The position numbers and the translations under genes were made by a program. 64,000 nt of DNA, from assembly GCF_019551475.1 (NCBI RefSeq), contig NZ_CP047159.1:2604001-2668000 (forward strand), written 5' to 3'. Numbering within the stretch: position 1 is the first letter of the stretch; every line of letters begins with the position of its first letter. Under the pieces are notes generated by a model. That model saw only the letters and a list, made by a program, of their open reading frames with translations, was not told where the DNA came from and did not search any database. Positions 25,648 to 33,935 of the stretch are shown here, piece by piece. The stretch is from Prevotella sp. Rep29 (GTDB taxonomy: Bacteria > Bacteroidota > Bacteroidia > Bacteroidales > Bacteroidaceae).

Positions 25648-25770
25648 AAAGTGCAACTTTCACTGCCTAAGAGTTGAAGTTTCGCGCCCTCAAAGTTGAA
25701 CTTTCGCATTCCCAAAGTTCAACTTTTGGAAAACAGCCCCCTGACTTTTGCATCCAGAAAGCTCCGATTT
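25648..25770. repeat. 22-bp-period palindrome array, copy B
   Basis: Cores start at 25648 (AAAGTGCAACTTT), 25670 (AGAGTTGAAGTTT), 25692 (AAAGTTGAACTTT) and 25714 (AAAGTTCAACTTT), exactly 22 bp apart. Two decayed units continue in phase at 25736 and 25758 (GAAAGCTCCGATTTCC). Units three and four are exact reverse complements. The array lies in the 1.5-kb gap 25105-26632, which has no credible gene. The gap also holds CATCGGGGTTT at 25563-25573, a hairpin at 25822-25845 and a candidate small RNA at 26146-26312. Confidence 0.88.
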
Positions 25771-25821
25771 CCACCTTTTATTCACACTATATTCACTTTT
25801 AATTCATCAACTGCCAGTCAA

Positions 25822-25845
25822 CATGTTGCGCTTTTTCGCAACATG
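25822..25845. repeat. Perfect hairpin downstream of array B
   Basis: CATGTTGCG, loop CTTTTT, CGCAACATG: a 9-bp perfect inverted repeat about 55 bp after the last array unit. A decayed likeness (GCAACATTTATGCGAAA) follows array C near 38916. No terminator T-run. Confidence 0.6.
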
Positions 25846-26145
25846 AGCGTAGTTTTAACAAATATTCAGACCAAGTCGTCGCCAATCACATTCCCCACCC
25901 TGGACCATCCACCAAACCGATGCCGCCAAATTGATACCGCCCGGAGTGGCTGGCGTATAGGCACAAAAAAAATACGAACCGCTCACCGAAATGAGAAGTC
26001 CGCATCTGATTCGTAACTTGTGTATCAATTTAAGTCTGTCTCTCTCAAATTACCTCATGTGTCTGGTAAGAACTTCCTGCATTATACATGCGTCTGACCT
26101 TATATATCATGTTGTGTTCGTCAATTTACAACCTTAGACTGAGAG

Positions 26146-26325
26146 AAAAATGCTACATCGGAATCATCTCGACTGCAATGTAGCAAAAAATTACTCAAAA
26201 AATATCTATTATAAAAAATTACTCTCAGCTTTTAAAATAAAAAGTGAAATGTTTAAGTTTAAAAGTTACTACCTTCACAGGCAATAATTAAAAATACGAG
26301 TCTATATAATTCTGACGCAAAGGTA
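26146..26325 (-). ncRNA. Candidate small RNA (promoter to terminator, no ORF)
   Basis: Read leftward, a -7 box TACCTTTG (26325-26318) predicts a start near 26312. About 130 nt on, TGCTACAT (26185-26178) pairs with ATGTAGCA (26158-26151), with about 19 nt between and T-rich sequence just after. The enclosed sequence is AT-rich with no sensible reading frame. It could instead be a free-standing terminator for the AraC gene 450 bp upstream. No matching -33 box is clear. Speculative. Confidence 0.35.
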
Positions 26326-26632
26326 TCGGTTTTTTCGCTTTCGGAGGTTGTCACACGCATTTGAAAACTTGTCATAACATGATTTTGCGATTTGTCACAC
26401 AGATTTTAATGATAAATCAAAATATTAAAATCATCGTAAAATGCTTTATTTACAGAAGTTCTGAAGCATTTATATAAAAATACACCTCCCACTTTGAAAA
26501 ACACGTTTGTCAGATATAAATTTCTTATTTGTTACAATAAAATAAGCTTTTCATTGCCAAAAAACACATAATTTTATCCGAATTTTTCCGCATCCATGGA
26601 GCGTTTTTTGGAATATCTTTCCTGTTTTTTGC

Positions 26633-27772
26633 CTACTTCATAGGATTTTCGTGCATCTGCATCAGTTTTTTAGCGTCTTTATAGACCCTGAATTTGCTGG
26701 GTGGGAAGCCATATTTCCGCTTAAAAGCCTTGCTCATCGTGGGCAAATCGGCATAACCGCATTCATAAGCAACCTCCGAAAGCGTCATGTCGGTATTCAA
26801 AAGAAGTTGCTCACAGCGCGTGATGCGCTTTTCAGCAAGCCATCCGTTGAATGAGATACCCAACTCGTCGGACAGGAAACTGGAAAGGTCGTCACGCGAT
26901 ATATTCAGCGTGTCGGCGACATCGTCCATCGTTATGTTGTTTTGCAGTAGGGGGAAAGGTTCCTGCTGAAGCCACTCTTCGACATTGCGCTCCAAGTCCT
27001 TAAACTTCAATTTTCTGTCCACAATATCGTATTTGATGATGGCTTGACGGAACTTCAAATGCCCGGCAAAGGTTGCAACCATCAGTGCCAGCAACAGAAA
27101 CTTGAGAACGATGTGGAAGAGGATGGAATTGGAGAATTGCCCGATGAAAAGGACGATAATGCCTATTCCCCAAAATGTGAGGTAGCCACTCATCCGCTTC
27201 TCGTGGTTATCATAGGTGTTGATGTTCAGCTCGTTGACCACATGGCTGTATTTCCTATAAATCTGATAAATCAGATGCGCCATGAAAATGATGTTTAACA
27301 GCAGCATGACAAAGAGATAGAGGCGTGCACTGAAGTGGAGATTAGTGCGAGAAGCCCCTACGGCGAACTCCGTGAGCGAGAAATAGGAGTGAATATCCCC
27401 TTTCGACATGTTCCACCAGGCAAGGAGGGCTATGACGAGCACGTTGACATTCAGCATAATCAGATAGCTCTTCTGCTTGTGATAATCGGCATGGAACAGC
27501 GCCGTGAACGAGAAAAAGTAACTCTCATAAAGGAAATAAATCATCAGCAACGAGCCGATTGACAGAACCTCATGGTGGTTGTCATTGAATTTGGAGAATC
27601 CCAGTTCCATCGCCAAATATGCAGCAACGAAGAACGAAAGGACGAGGAACACCACCCGTTGGAAGCGGAAGGCAGGATTTGTGATGCTGCGTCCCACGAA
27701 GAAAAGGAGTATCGAGAACACGATCGACACCACCAAATCAATTCCCGTCATTATATAAAATAAGGTGTGCAT
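26633..27772 (-). CDS. AraC-family regulator with N-terminal membrane domain
   Basis: 379 residues. About seven hydrophobic helices occupy residues 5-235, followed by a soluble linker and a C-terminal AraC-type double HTH (MDDVADTLNISRDDLSSFLSDELG, then TDMTLSEVAYECGYADLPTMSKAFKRKYGFPPSKFR). The DNA-binding part is therefore tethered to the inner membrane and may respond to an envelope signal. A leftward CAAAAATA -7 box lies at 27842-27849. No adjacent target gene is evident: downstream is the long non-coding gap. Confidence 0.88.
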   Translation of the reverse strand: MHTLFYIMTGIDLVVSIVFSILLFFVGRSITNPAFRFQRVVFLVLSFFVAAYLAMELGFSKFNDNHHEVLSIGSLLMIYFLYESYFFSFTALFHADYHKQKSYLIMLNVNVLVIALLAWWNMSKGDIHSYFSLTEFAVGASRTNLHFSARLYLFVMLLLNIIFMAHLIYQIYRKYSHVVNELNINTYDNHEKRMSGYLTFWGIGIIVLFIGQFSNSILFHIVLKFLLLALMVATFAGHLKFRQAIIKYDIVDRKLKFKDLERNVEEWLQQEPFPLLQNNITMDDVADTLNISRDDLSSFLSDELGISFNGWLAEKRITRCEQLLLNTDMTLSEVAYECGYADLPTMSKAFKRKYGFPPSKFRVYKDAKKLMQMHENPMK

Positions 27773-27932
27773 ACGCTTATATAGACTTACCTTTCTAAAG
27801 CATTGCTTTATTTCATTATAACAAACTCGTCAAATTTGGTTGCAAAAATAATAAAAAAAACTTAACAAACACCTATTTAAACACTTATTAACACAACATG
27901 TAATTTCCCATACTTCCGAATTTACACAAAAG

Positions 27933-27969
27933 AAACCGCACCGAAGGTATGCCTTTCAGTGCGGTTTTT
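27933..27969 (-). terminator. Terminator of the lemA operon
   Basis: AAACCGCAC (27933-27941) pairs with GTGCGGTTT (27959-27967). T-rich tracts lie on both sides, so it may work in both directions; it follows lemA by about 25 bp. Confidence 0.85.
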
Positions 27970-27992
27970 CTACTGCATGTCAGCTCACGCTG

Positions 27993-28577
27993 TTAGTCGA
28001 AATTCACGGTCGGAGCTTTCTGCGCAGCGGCTTCAGCCTCGAACTTATCCATCGTTTTGAATCCGAACACGCCGGCAAAGAGCGATTTGGGGAAGCTGCG
28101 GATGCTGGTGTTGTAGTCCGTCACTGCCTTGTTATACTTCTGGCGTGCCTCGTTGATGCGGTTTTCCGAACCCTCAAGCTGGTCCTGCAGCGCCATAAAG
28201 TTTTCGTTCGCTTTCAGTTCAGGATAATTCTCGGTGATAGCCATGAGCTTGTTGAGTGCCGAACTCAGTTCGCCCTGCGCCTCCTGGAACTGCTTGATTT
28301 GCTCCGGAGTGGCGTTGGAGATGTCGATATTCATCTGCGTTGCCTTTGCCCTTGCGTTGACGACAGCTTCGAATGTTTCCTTCTCGTGCTTGGCGTAAGC
28401 TTTCACGGTGTTGACGAGATTCGGAATCAGGTCAGCCCGACGCTGATAAGTGGCTTGCAAGTCAGCCCACGTCTGTGTAGCCTTCTCCTGTGAACTTACC
28501 ATTCCGTTGTAAGCAGAAATTGCCATCAAGACGATTACAGCAACCACTGCCAATCCAATAAAACTCTTCTTTTTCAT
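27993..28577 (-). CDS. LemA family protein
   Basis: 194 residues from MKKKSFIGLAVVAVIVLMAISAYNGMVSSQE. One N-terminal membrane helix is followed by the LemA helical bundle (TWADLQATYQRRADLIPNLVNTVKAYAKHEKETF... NEARQKYNKAVTDYNTSIRSFPKSLFAGVFGFK). The start at 28577 is used because the membrane helix begins there. It is last in a leftward operon of two TPM-domain proteins and LemA, a widespread pairing of unknown envelope function. Confidence 0.95.
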   Translation of the reverse strand: MKKKSFIGLAVVAVIVLMAISAYNGMVSSQEKATQTWADLQATYQRRADLIPNLVNTVKAYAKHEKETFEAVVNARAKATQMNIDISNATPEQIKQFQEAQGELSSALNKLMAITENYPELKANENFMALQDQLEGSENRINEARQKYNKAVTDYNTSIRSFPKSLFAGVFGFKTMDKFEAEAAAQKAPTVNFD

Positions 28578-28612
28578 TGTTTTCCTTATTTTATGGTTGA
28601 TACTTACTTCTT

Positions 28613-29482
28613 TCACCAGCTTCCTCCGGCACCGCCGCCCCCGAACGTTCCGCCACCATAGGACCCGCCGCGGCTGCCACCACCGAAGGAGCCTCCACGA
28701 CCGCCGCCGTATCTTGGACCGCGCGGGAAACGAATCCCTCCGTCGGTATCGAACCGACCGCCGCCCAAGCTGCCACCGCCATAGCCTCCATCAAATCCGC
28801 CACCGTTTTTCATCGCCCTGCGTATGAAAATAAAAATAGCAGTGAACAGACCCACCGTAATGACCAGTGACCAGAACGAACTGCCCGGTTCTTCAGAAGG
28901 ATCGGTCATCACAACCTTTCCTGTCTTCATCTTGTTATAGATGACGTTACAGGTTTGAACCACCGCCAGATTAGGCTGGTAGAGCTTCATGTTCTCTGCA
29001 ATATACACCCGTCCGATTTCCCCGCAAAGCGCATCAGTCAGATAGGCTTCCAGCCCCTGTCCCGGTGCTATAAAATACTGCTTATCTTCCGTCGCGATGA
29101 CAACAATCAGTCCCGAGCGCGACTCCTTTCCTCCCACGCCATACTTGGCGCCCACATCCTGAGCCATGCGGTACGCATCTTGATTCTGCACTCGCCTGAC
29201 AATGATGAACGCCGACTGTATGCCGCATTCTGTCTCCAATTTCCTCAGATACATGTTCGCTGAATCGCGCATGATGGGGTCCATGATGGAATCCGGATCA
29301 GAAACATATTGGTCGGAATCGCGCAGATGAACCATTTCAATATTCTCCGCATTCCAAACCTTCTCTTCCCGAACCGCTTCTCTCTCCGGGCTGCCTCCGC
29401 AATTACCGCCTAAAGCAAAGATACAGAGGAAAAGGACACAAAACCCTATGAAAACATATTTGGGGGATATCAATGAATTCAT
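28613..29482 (-). CDS. TPM-domain membrane protein with Gly-rich tail
   Basis: 289 residues: signal or anchor (residues 8-26), a TPM/YgcG domain (about 45-195; GVGGKESRSGLIVVIATEDKQYFIAPGQGLEAYL), a membrane helix (about 207-225) and a glycine-rich tail ending GGGGAGGSW, typical of this family. TPM proteins act at the membrane, some in photosystem repair or phosphatase roles, others unknown. It overlaps the next gene upstream by 4 bp. Confidence 0.93.
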   Translation of the reverse strand: MNSLISPKYVFIGFCVLFLCIFALGGNCGGSPEREAVREEKVWNAENIEMVHLRDSDQYVSDPDSIMDPIMRDSANMYLRKLETECGIQSAFIIVRRVQNQDAYRMAQDVGAKYGVGGKESRSGLIVVIATEDKQYFIAPGQGLEAYLTDALCGEIGRVYIAENMKLYQPNLAVVQTCNVIYNKMKTGKVVMTDPSEEPGSSFWSLVITVGLFTAIFIFIRRAMKNGGGFDGGYGGGSLGGGRFDTDGGIRFPRGPRYGGGRGGSFGGGSRGGSYGGGTFGGGGAGGSW

Positions 29483-30039
29483 TGAGTAAATTCTTCGTCC
29501 TTTTTCTTGTTGAGTTTATCGTACAGTTCTTTGCACATCTCTACGACACCCTGATTCGGATTGTTGCGCTCCATGCTGGGCATCAGCTTTTCGTTCATCA
29601 CCTTCGCAGCAAAGCTGTCGGGCAACTCATGCCCCATGCCTCTGCCTTTGAAAATGCCCCATTGACGATTTTCCACAGCAACAACAATCACCATGTCGCG
29701 ATGCGGTCCGTTACCCGTTGCATAACGCTCTCCCAACTCTTCGGCAAAACTGTTTAAGTCAGCCGACTTTGCGCGCCCGACCACTACAATAGCCGAACGT
29801 ATCTGGCTGTTCTTCTCCAGGCGCTTCATGAGTTTGTTCAGCTTGTCCTTATCTTTCGGAAGAATAAACCCGTCTGGGTCAGAAACAAACTGTGCCGTGT
29901 CTTTCTGGTGAACCAATTCAATGTCGGCAGCTCCCCAAGAAGGCAACTCGTCTTTCATCAACTCTCCTGCAGGTTTTTTATTACCCGAACATGCTGCCAT
30001 CAAAATCAAGACAGCCACAATAGACAAGAAATTTTTCAT
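29479..30039 (-). CDS. TPM-domain lipoprotein
   Basis: 186 residues from MKNFLSIVAVLILMAACSGNK (lipobox Cys 17). The TPM domain includes RSAIVVVGRAKSADLNSFAEELGERYATGNGPHRDMVIVVAVENRQWGIFKGRGMGHELPD. First gene of the TPM-TPM-lemA operon. A leftward -7 box TATATTTG (30079-30072) supports the start at 30039 over a longer upstream frame. Relative to its neighbour it lacks the membrane helix and Gly tail and is anchored by lipid instead. Confidence 0.92.
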   Translation of the reverse strand: MKNFLSIVAVLILMAACSGNKKPAGELMKDELPSWGAADIELVHQKDTAQFVSDPDGFILPKDKDKLNKLMKRLEKNSQIRSAIVVVGRAKSADLNSFAEELGERYATGNGPHRDMVIVVAVENRQWGIFKGRGMGHELPDSFAAKVMNEKLMPSMERNNPNQGVVEMCKELYDKLNKKKDEEFTQ

Positions 30040-30170
30040 AACCGTATGCTTTATTTCTATCGTTTGGACTGCAAATATAATCATTTATTTTCAATTGGCT
30101 ACTTCTTTTAAAGAAAAAACCATTTCACCTTCGGAAAAGCACAAAAAGAATTAGTTTCTTTTTGCTTTGT

Positions 30171-30267
30171 CCTCGCTTAATCGTCTTTGGCTCACGCCTA
30201 AGGTACTCACGCTCGACAAAAAAAGAAAAACTTTCTTTTGTTTTGTTCTCGCTTAATCGTACCTTTG
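30171..30267 (+). promoter_or_regulatory. Structured promoter of the THUMP-like gene, degenerate tandem
   Basis: Two degenerate units about 76 bp apart share CTCGCTTAATCG (30172 and 30248) and AAGGTACTCACGCTCGAC (about 30199-30216) with the helicase promoter. The stem is again self-complementary but of different sequence: AAAAGAAA-AAC-TTTCTTTT. TTTG (30237-30240), 19 bp, TACCTTTG (30260-30267) forms the promoter. The -7 box ends only 5 nt before the ATG. Confidence 0.8.
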
Positions 30268-30272
30268 CAGGC

Positions 30273-31448
30273 ATGAATCGAGAAACGGCTTCATATATCG
30301 TAGAACACGCAGAAGATGACGTGCGCCAACTGGCTCTTAAAAGCGTTCCAGAGGGCGTTGACCTGACGTTTGCTCTCGAACAAATCAGCGGCAGGCAAAT
30401 GGCTTTGCGCAAGTTGCCGACATGGGCAGCAACCGAGTCCATCATCTATCCCCCACACTTGAATATGGAGCAGTGCTCCAGCGAGCACACCGCACAATAC
30501 AAAGCACAACTCTGCCGAAAGCTGAACAGCCGGCAGACGATGGTTGACCTAACGGGAGGATACGGAGTGGATTTCTCATTCATGGCACGGGAATTTGAAC
30601 ACGCCGTGTATGTGGAACAACAACCGCTCCTCTGCGAACTGGCAACACACAACATGCCGATACTCGGAATTGACAATATTGATATAAAAAATGCCGATTC
30701 CATCGACTATATCAACTCCATCGAACACGTTTCCCTGCTGTTTCTTGACCCAGCACGACGCGACCTGAACGGCAGACGAACCTATGCGCTGGAAGACTGT
30801 TCGCCCGACGTGGTCTCTCTGCACAGACATTTACTGACGAAATGCGATTACCTATTGCTCAAACTCTCGCCGATGTTCGACTGGAGAGAGGCGACAAAAC
30901 AGCTAGAGTATGTCTGCGAAGTGCATATTGTCAGCACGAAGAACGAGTGCAAGGAACTGCTGGTATTGCTGTCGCGCCAAGATGCACGACGACTGCGTGT
31001 CGTCTGTGCAAACGACGATGACGTGTTTGAGTTCTTCCCGGAAACAAAACCGGCAGAAAGAACATTTGCCGAACCAGCCTGCGGACAGTTCATTTATGAG
31101 CCAAACAGTTCTGTCATGAAAGCCGGCTGTTTCGATGAAGTGGCTCACCGGTGGGGCGTGGCTGCCATCGCACCGCATAGCCACTTGTTCGTTTCAGAGA
31201 AAGACATCCCGTCGTTTCCTGGACGGAAGTTTCAAATTTCCGCCATTTCATCGATGAATAAGCAGTCGCTCAAAACCCTTTTCACGGAAATACGACAAGC
31301 CAATGTAAGCGTCAGAAACTTCCCCATGAGCGCTCACGAACTGAAACAAAAACTCCACCTGAAAGATGGAGGAGACATTTATGTTTTTGGAACAACAACT
31401 AACAAGCGGCAACACATCCTTCTCGTTTGTCGCAAAAATGAAGAATGA
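30273..31448 (+). CDS. THUMP-like class I SAM-dependent methyltransferase
   Basis: 391 residues from MNRETASYIVEHAEDDVRQLALKSV. An SAM-binding Rossmann core has MVDLTGGYGVDFSFMAREFEHAVYVEQQPLLCELATHN (motif I) and VSLLFLDPARRDLNGRR (motif IV, DPAR). A THUMP-like C-terminal domain follows, as in the Porphyromonas PG_1098 group. Probably an RNA methyltransferase; substrate unknown. The promoter implies a leaderless mRNA. A longer frame from 30162 lies across the promoter and is rejected. It overlaps the MFS gene by 4 bp. Confidence 0.88.
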   Translation: MNRETASYIVEHAEDDVRQLALKSVPEGVDLTFALEQISGRQMALRKLPTWAATESIIYPPHLNMEQCSSEHTAQYKAQLCRKLNSRQTMVDLTGGYGVDFSFMAREFEHAVYVEQQPLLCELATHNMPILGIDNIDIKNADSIDYINSIEHVSLLFLDPARRDLNGRRTYALEDCSPDVVSLHRHLLTKCDYLLLKLSPMFDWREATKQLEYVCEVHIVSTKNECKELLVLLSRQDARRLRVVCANDDDVFEFFPETKPAERTFAEPACGQFIYEPNSSVMKAGCFDEVAHRWGVAAIAPHSHLFVSEKDIPSFPGRKFQISAISSMNKQSLKTLFTEIRQANVSVRNFPMSAHELKQKLHLKDGGDIYVFGTTTNKRQHILLVCRKNEE

Positions 31449-32635
31449 AAATGGAAAAAGAACGGCTTTGGAACGCTAATTATAATAAGGTGATGTTCTC
31501 AAACTTCGCCCTCAACTTCTCTTTCTATGTGCTCACGCCACTGCTGCCGCTCTATCTGAGCGAACATTTTGCGGCAACGAAAGACGTCATCGGACTGGTC
31601 CTTTCGGGCTACACCATCACGGCACTGCTGTTCCGCCCGTTCAGTGGCTACATCGTTGACACGTTTTCGCGAAAAGCAGTTTTGCTCTTCTGCCTGTTGC
31701 TCAACGTCGTTTTCTTTTTAGGCTACCTCGCCGCTTCCACCCTTTTACTCTTTACCATTGTCCGGACCATGCACGGTGCACCTTTCGGAGGCGCTACCGT
31801 TGCCAACAGCACCATCGCCATCGACGTGCTGCCGTCCAGTCGGCGAAACGAAGGAATCGGATTCTATGGGATAAGCAACAACATTGCCACAGCCATAGCA
31901 CCCACCATCGGCATCTCCGTCTATAAAATGACGGGCAATTTCGAGATGCTTTTCTGGATGGCATTTGTCGTTGCCTTTCTCGGCATGGCTGTGGTTGCAA
32001 CCACCCAGACTCCACAGCGGGAGCCGGAAAGCGGCAAACGTCCCCTCTCCCTCGACCGGTTTTTCCTCTTACGGGGCTGGACGCTTGCTCTCGCCATCGC
32101 CTGCTTCGGACTTTGTTACGGCATCCTGAGCAACTACCTCGCCATCTACGGCAAAGAACGGTTGGGCATCACCAGTGGCACAGGCACCTATTTCATGCTC
32201 CTCTCCTTAGGTCTTATCCTCTCCCGTCTGCAGGGAGCCACCGCGCTGCGCAAAGGACGCCTCATCCGTAATGCCAGCGAGGGCGTACTCATCTCCACGA
32301 TCGGATATACGCTCTTTACCATCTCCGACAGCATGTGGGGTTATTATGGCTCGGCACTGCTCATCGGACTGGGTAATGGTCACATGTGGCCAGCCATCCA
32401 AAACATGATTATCGGCATGGCGCACCACAACGAGCGAGGCACAGCCAACTCTACCCTGCTCACGGCATGGGACTTGGGTGTCGGCTTGGGCATCCTGCTC
32501 GGTGGCGTGTTGGCAGAGCTTTTCGACTATGGTGCTGCATTCTGGAGCATGGTCATCGTGCATATTGCCGGTGTTGCCGTCTATTTCCTGCTGGTTCGGC
32601 AATCCTACATCAAACACAGAATACACCTTCCGTAG
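31445..32635 (+). CDS. MFS transporter
   Basis: 396 residues, about 12 membrane helices, start MKMEKERLWNANYNKVMFSNFALNFSFYVLTPLLPLYL. An MFS loop motif is seen after helix 2 (RPFSGYIVDTFSRKAVLL), and YGISNNIATAIAPTIG resembles the motif-C antiporter region. Likely an efflux carrier of the drug or sugar-efflux type; substrate unknown. Translationally coupled to the methyltransferase gene. Confidence 0.92.
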   Translation: MKMEKERLWNANYNKVMFSNFALNFSFYVLTPLLPLYLSEHFAATKDVIGLVLSGYTITALLFRPFSGYIVDTFSRKAVLLFCLLLNVVFFLGYLAASTLLLFTIVRTMHGAPFGGATVANSTIAIDVLPSSRRNEGIGFYGISNNIATAIAPTIGISVYKMTGNFEMLFWMAFVVAFLGMAVVATTQTPQREPESGKRPLSLDRFFLLRGWTLALAIACFGLCYGILSNYLAIYGKERLGITSGTGTYFMLLSLGLILSRLQGATALRKGRLIRNASEGVLISTIGYTLFTISDSMWGYYGSALLIGLGNGHMWPAIQNMIIGMAHHNERGTANSTLLTAWDLGVGLGILLGGVLAELFDYGAAFWSMVIVHIAGVAVYFLLVRQSYIKHRIHLP

Positions 32636-32654
32636 AACATTCGTCGGGCTTTTA

Positions 32655-32686
32655 TTTGCGGCACTTAATTTTTTTTCTTACTTTTG
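32655..32686 (+). promoter_or_regulatory. Promoter of the DUF4369 lipoprotein
   Basis: TTTG (32655-32658), 20 bp, TACTTTTG (32679-32686); 62 bp before the ATG. Confidence 0.75.
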
Positions 32687-32748
32687 CGCCACATTGTTTG
32701 CCTGATACTCAGGCGAAAGAGTAAACGAGAAACAAAACAATAAGAAAT

Positions 32749-33921
32749 ATGAAACTGACAATGAAATCGCTTTCAAAGGCAGCCTATGCACTGCTCGTCG
32801 TAACAGCCATGACCGCTTGTTCGGAAAAGAAATTCCATGTAACGGGAAAAATCGCACAAGCAAAAGACTCGGTGCTCTATTTTGAAAACATGTCGCTTGA
32901 CGGTCCGCAAATCGTTGATTCCGTCAAGCTGGATGGTGACGGAGGCTTTTCTTTCGATGGAGTTGCACCAGACGCCCCAGAGTTCTACCGGTTGCGAATT
33001 GCCGGTCAAATCATCAACGTCGCCATTGATTCGACGGAGACCGTCAACGTCAATGCCGCCTACCCGTCCATGGCAACCCAATACACGATTGAAGGCTCTG
33101 AGAATAACCTGAAAATCAAGGAGCTCACACTTCGCCAAATGGCACTGCAGGCGCAAGCACAAGCCGTTGTCAACAATCCGCAACTGGGAATCAATGCCGT
33201 AGAAGACAGTATTTTTAAGATGATAGACACCTACAAGGACGATATCAAAAAGAACTTTATCTATAAAGAGCCCATGAAGTCGTACGCCTATTTTGCGCTC
33301 TTCCAGGGTATTGTCGTAGGAAACTCCTACTTGATGGTGTTCGATCCACGCCAGAATCCTGACGATGTCAAGGCTTTCGCTGCGATTGCCACCAGCTGGG
33401 ACACCTACTATCCAGGCTCGCTGCGCGGAGAGAACCTCCACAACATCGCGCTCCAAAACATGAAAGACCAGCGCATCGTGCAAAATCAGGAACAAAGCAT
33501 AGAAATTGATGCCGATAAAGTGTCGATGGCGAACTTAATCGATATTGCCCTGACCGACAATAAGGGAAACATCCGCCGACTGACCGACCTCGCAGGAAAA
33601 GTTGTTTTGCTCGATTTTCATCTCTTTTCCGGGAAGGGTTCCACGCAGCGCATCATGATGCTGCGCGAACTATACAACAAGTATCATGACCGGGGATTGG
33701 AAATCTACCAAGTTTCGCTCGATGAAGACGAACATTTCTGGAAGACACAGACAGCTGCCTTGCCGTGGATATGCGTCCGCGACAACGGAACACGCACACA
33801 GGCATATCTGGCGACGGTCAAGAGCATTCCCTGCGACTTTATCATCAATCGGGAAAATACCGTCATCAAGGCACCCAGACAAATCAAGGATCTTAACGCA
33901 GACATTGCTGCACAGCTTTAA
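32749..33921 (+). CDS. DUF4369/thioredoxin-fold lipoprotein without CXXC
   Basis: 390 residues. A lipoprotein signal (MTACSEKK, Cys 24) and N-terminal DUF4369 domain (about 27-130) precede a C-terminal thioredoxin/TlpA-like fold (from about 265: DLAGKVVLLDFHLFSGKGSTQRIMMLRELYNKYHDRGLEIYQVSLDED). Where redox members have WCxxC, this has FSGKGS, so no thiol-disulfide chemistry at that site is possible. The cis-Pro region is changed too (VKSIPCDFII). Likely a structural or binding derivative at the periplasmic face. Cysteine-less relatives occur in Bacteroidetes. Confidence 0.88.
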   Translation: MKLTMKSLSKAAYALLVVTAMTACSEKKFHVTGKIAQAKDSVLYFENMSLDGPQIVDSVKLDGDGGFSFDGVAPDAPEFYRLRIAGQIINVAIDSTETVNVNAAYPSMATQYTIEGSENNLKIKELTLRQMALQAQAQAVVNNPQLGINAVEDSIFKMIDTYKDDIKKNFIYKEPMKSYAYFALFQGIVVGNSYLMVFDPRQNPDDVKAFAAIATSWDTYYPGSLRGENLHNIALQNMKDQRIVQNQEQSIEIDADKVSMANLIDIALTDNKGNIRRLTDLAGKVVLLDFHLFSGKGSTQRIMMLRELYNKYHDRGLEIYQVSLDEDEHFWKTQTAALPWICVRDNGTRTQAYLATVKSIPCDFIINRENTVIKAPRQIKDLNADIAAQL

Positions 33922-33935
33922 TTCCGACAAGCAAC

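Noticed and set aside
25696..26016. A 106-codon open frame in the gap containing array B
   Set aside because: It begins inside the array, has no promoter or recognisable domain, and its composition follows local AT-rich non-coding sequence. The nearby leftward sequence near 25870-25960 looks repeat-like to me, but I cannot support a gene.
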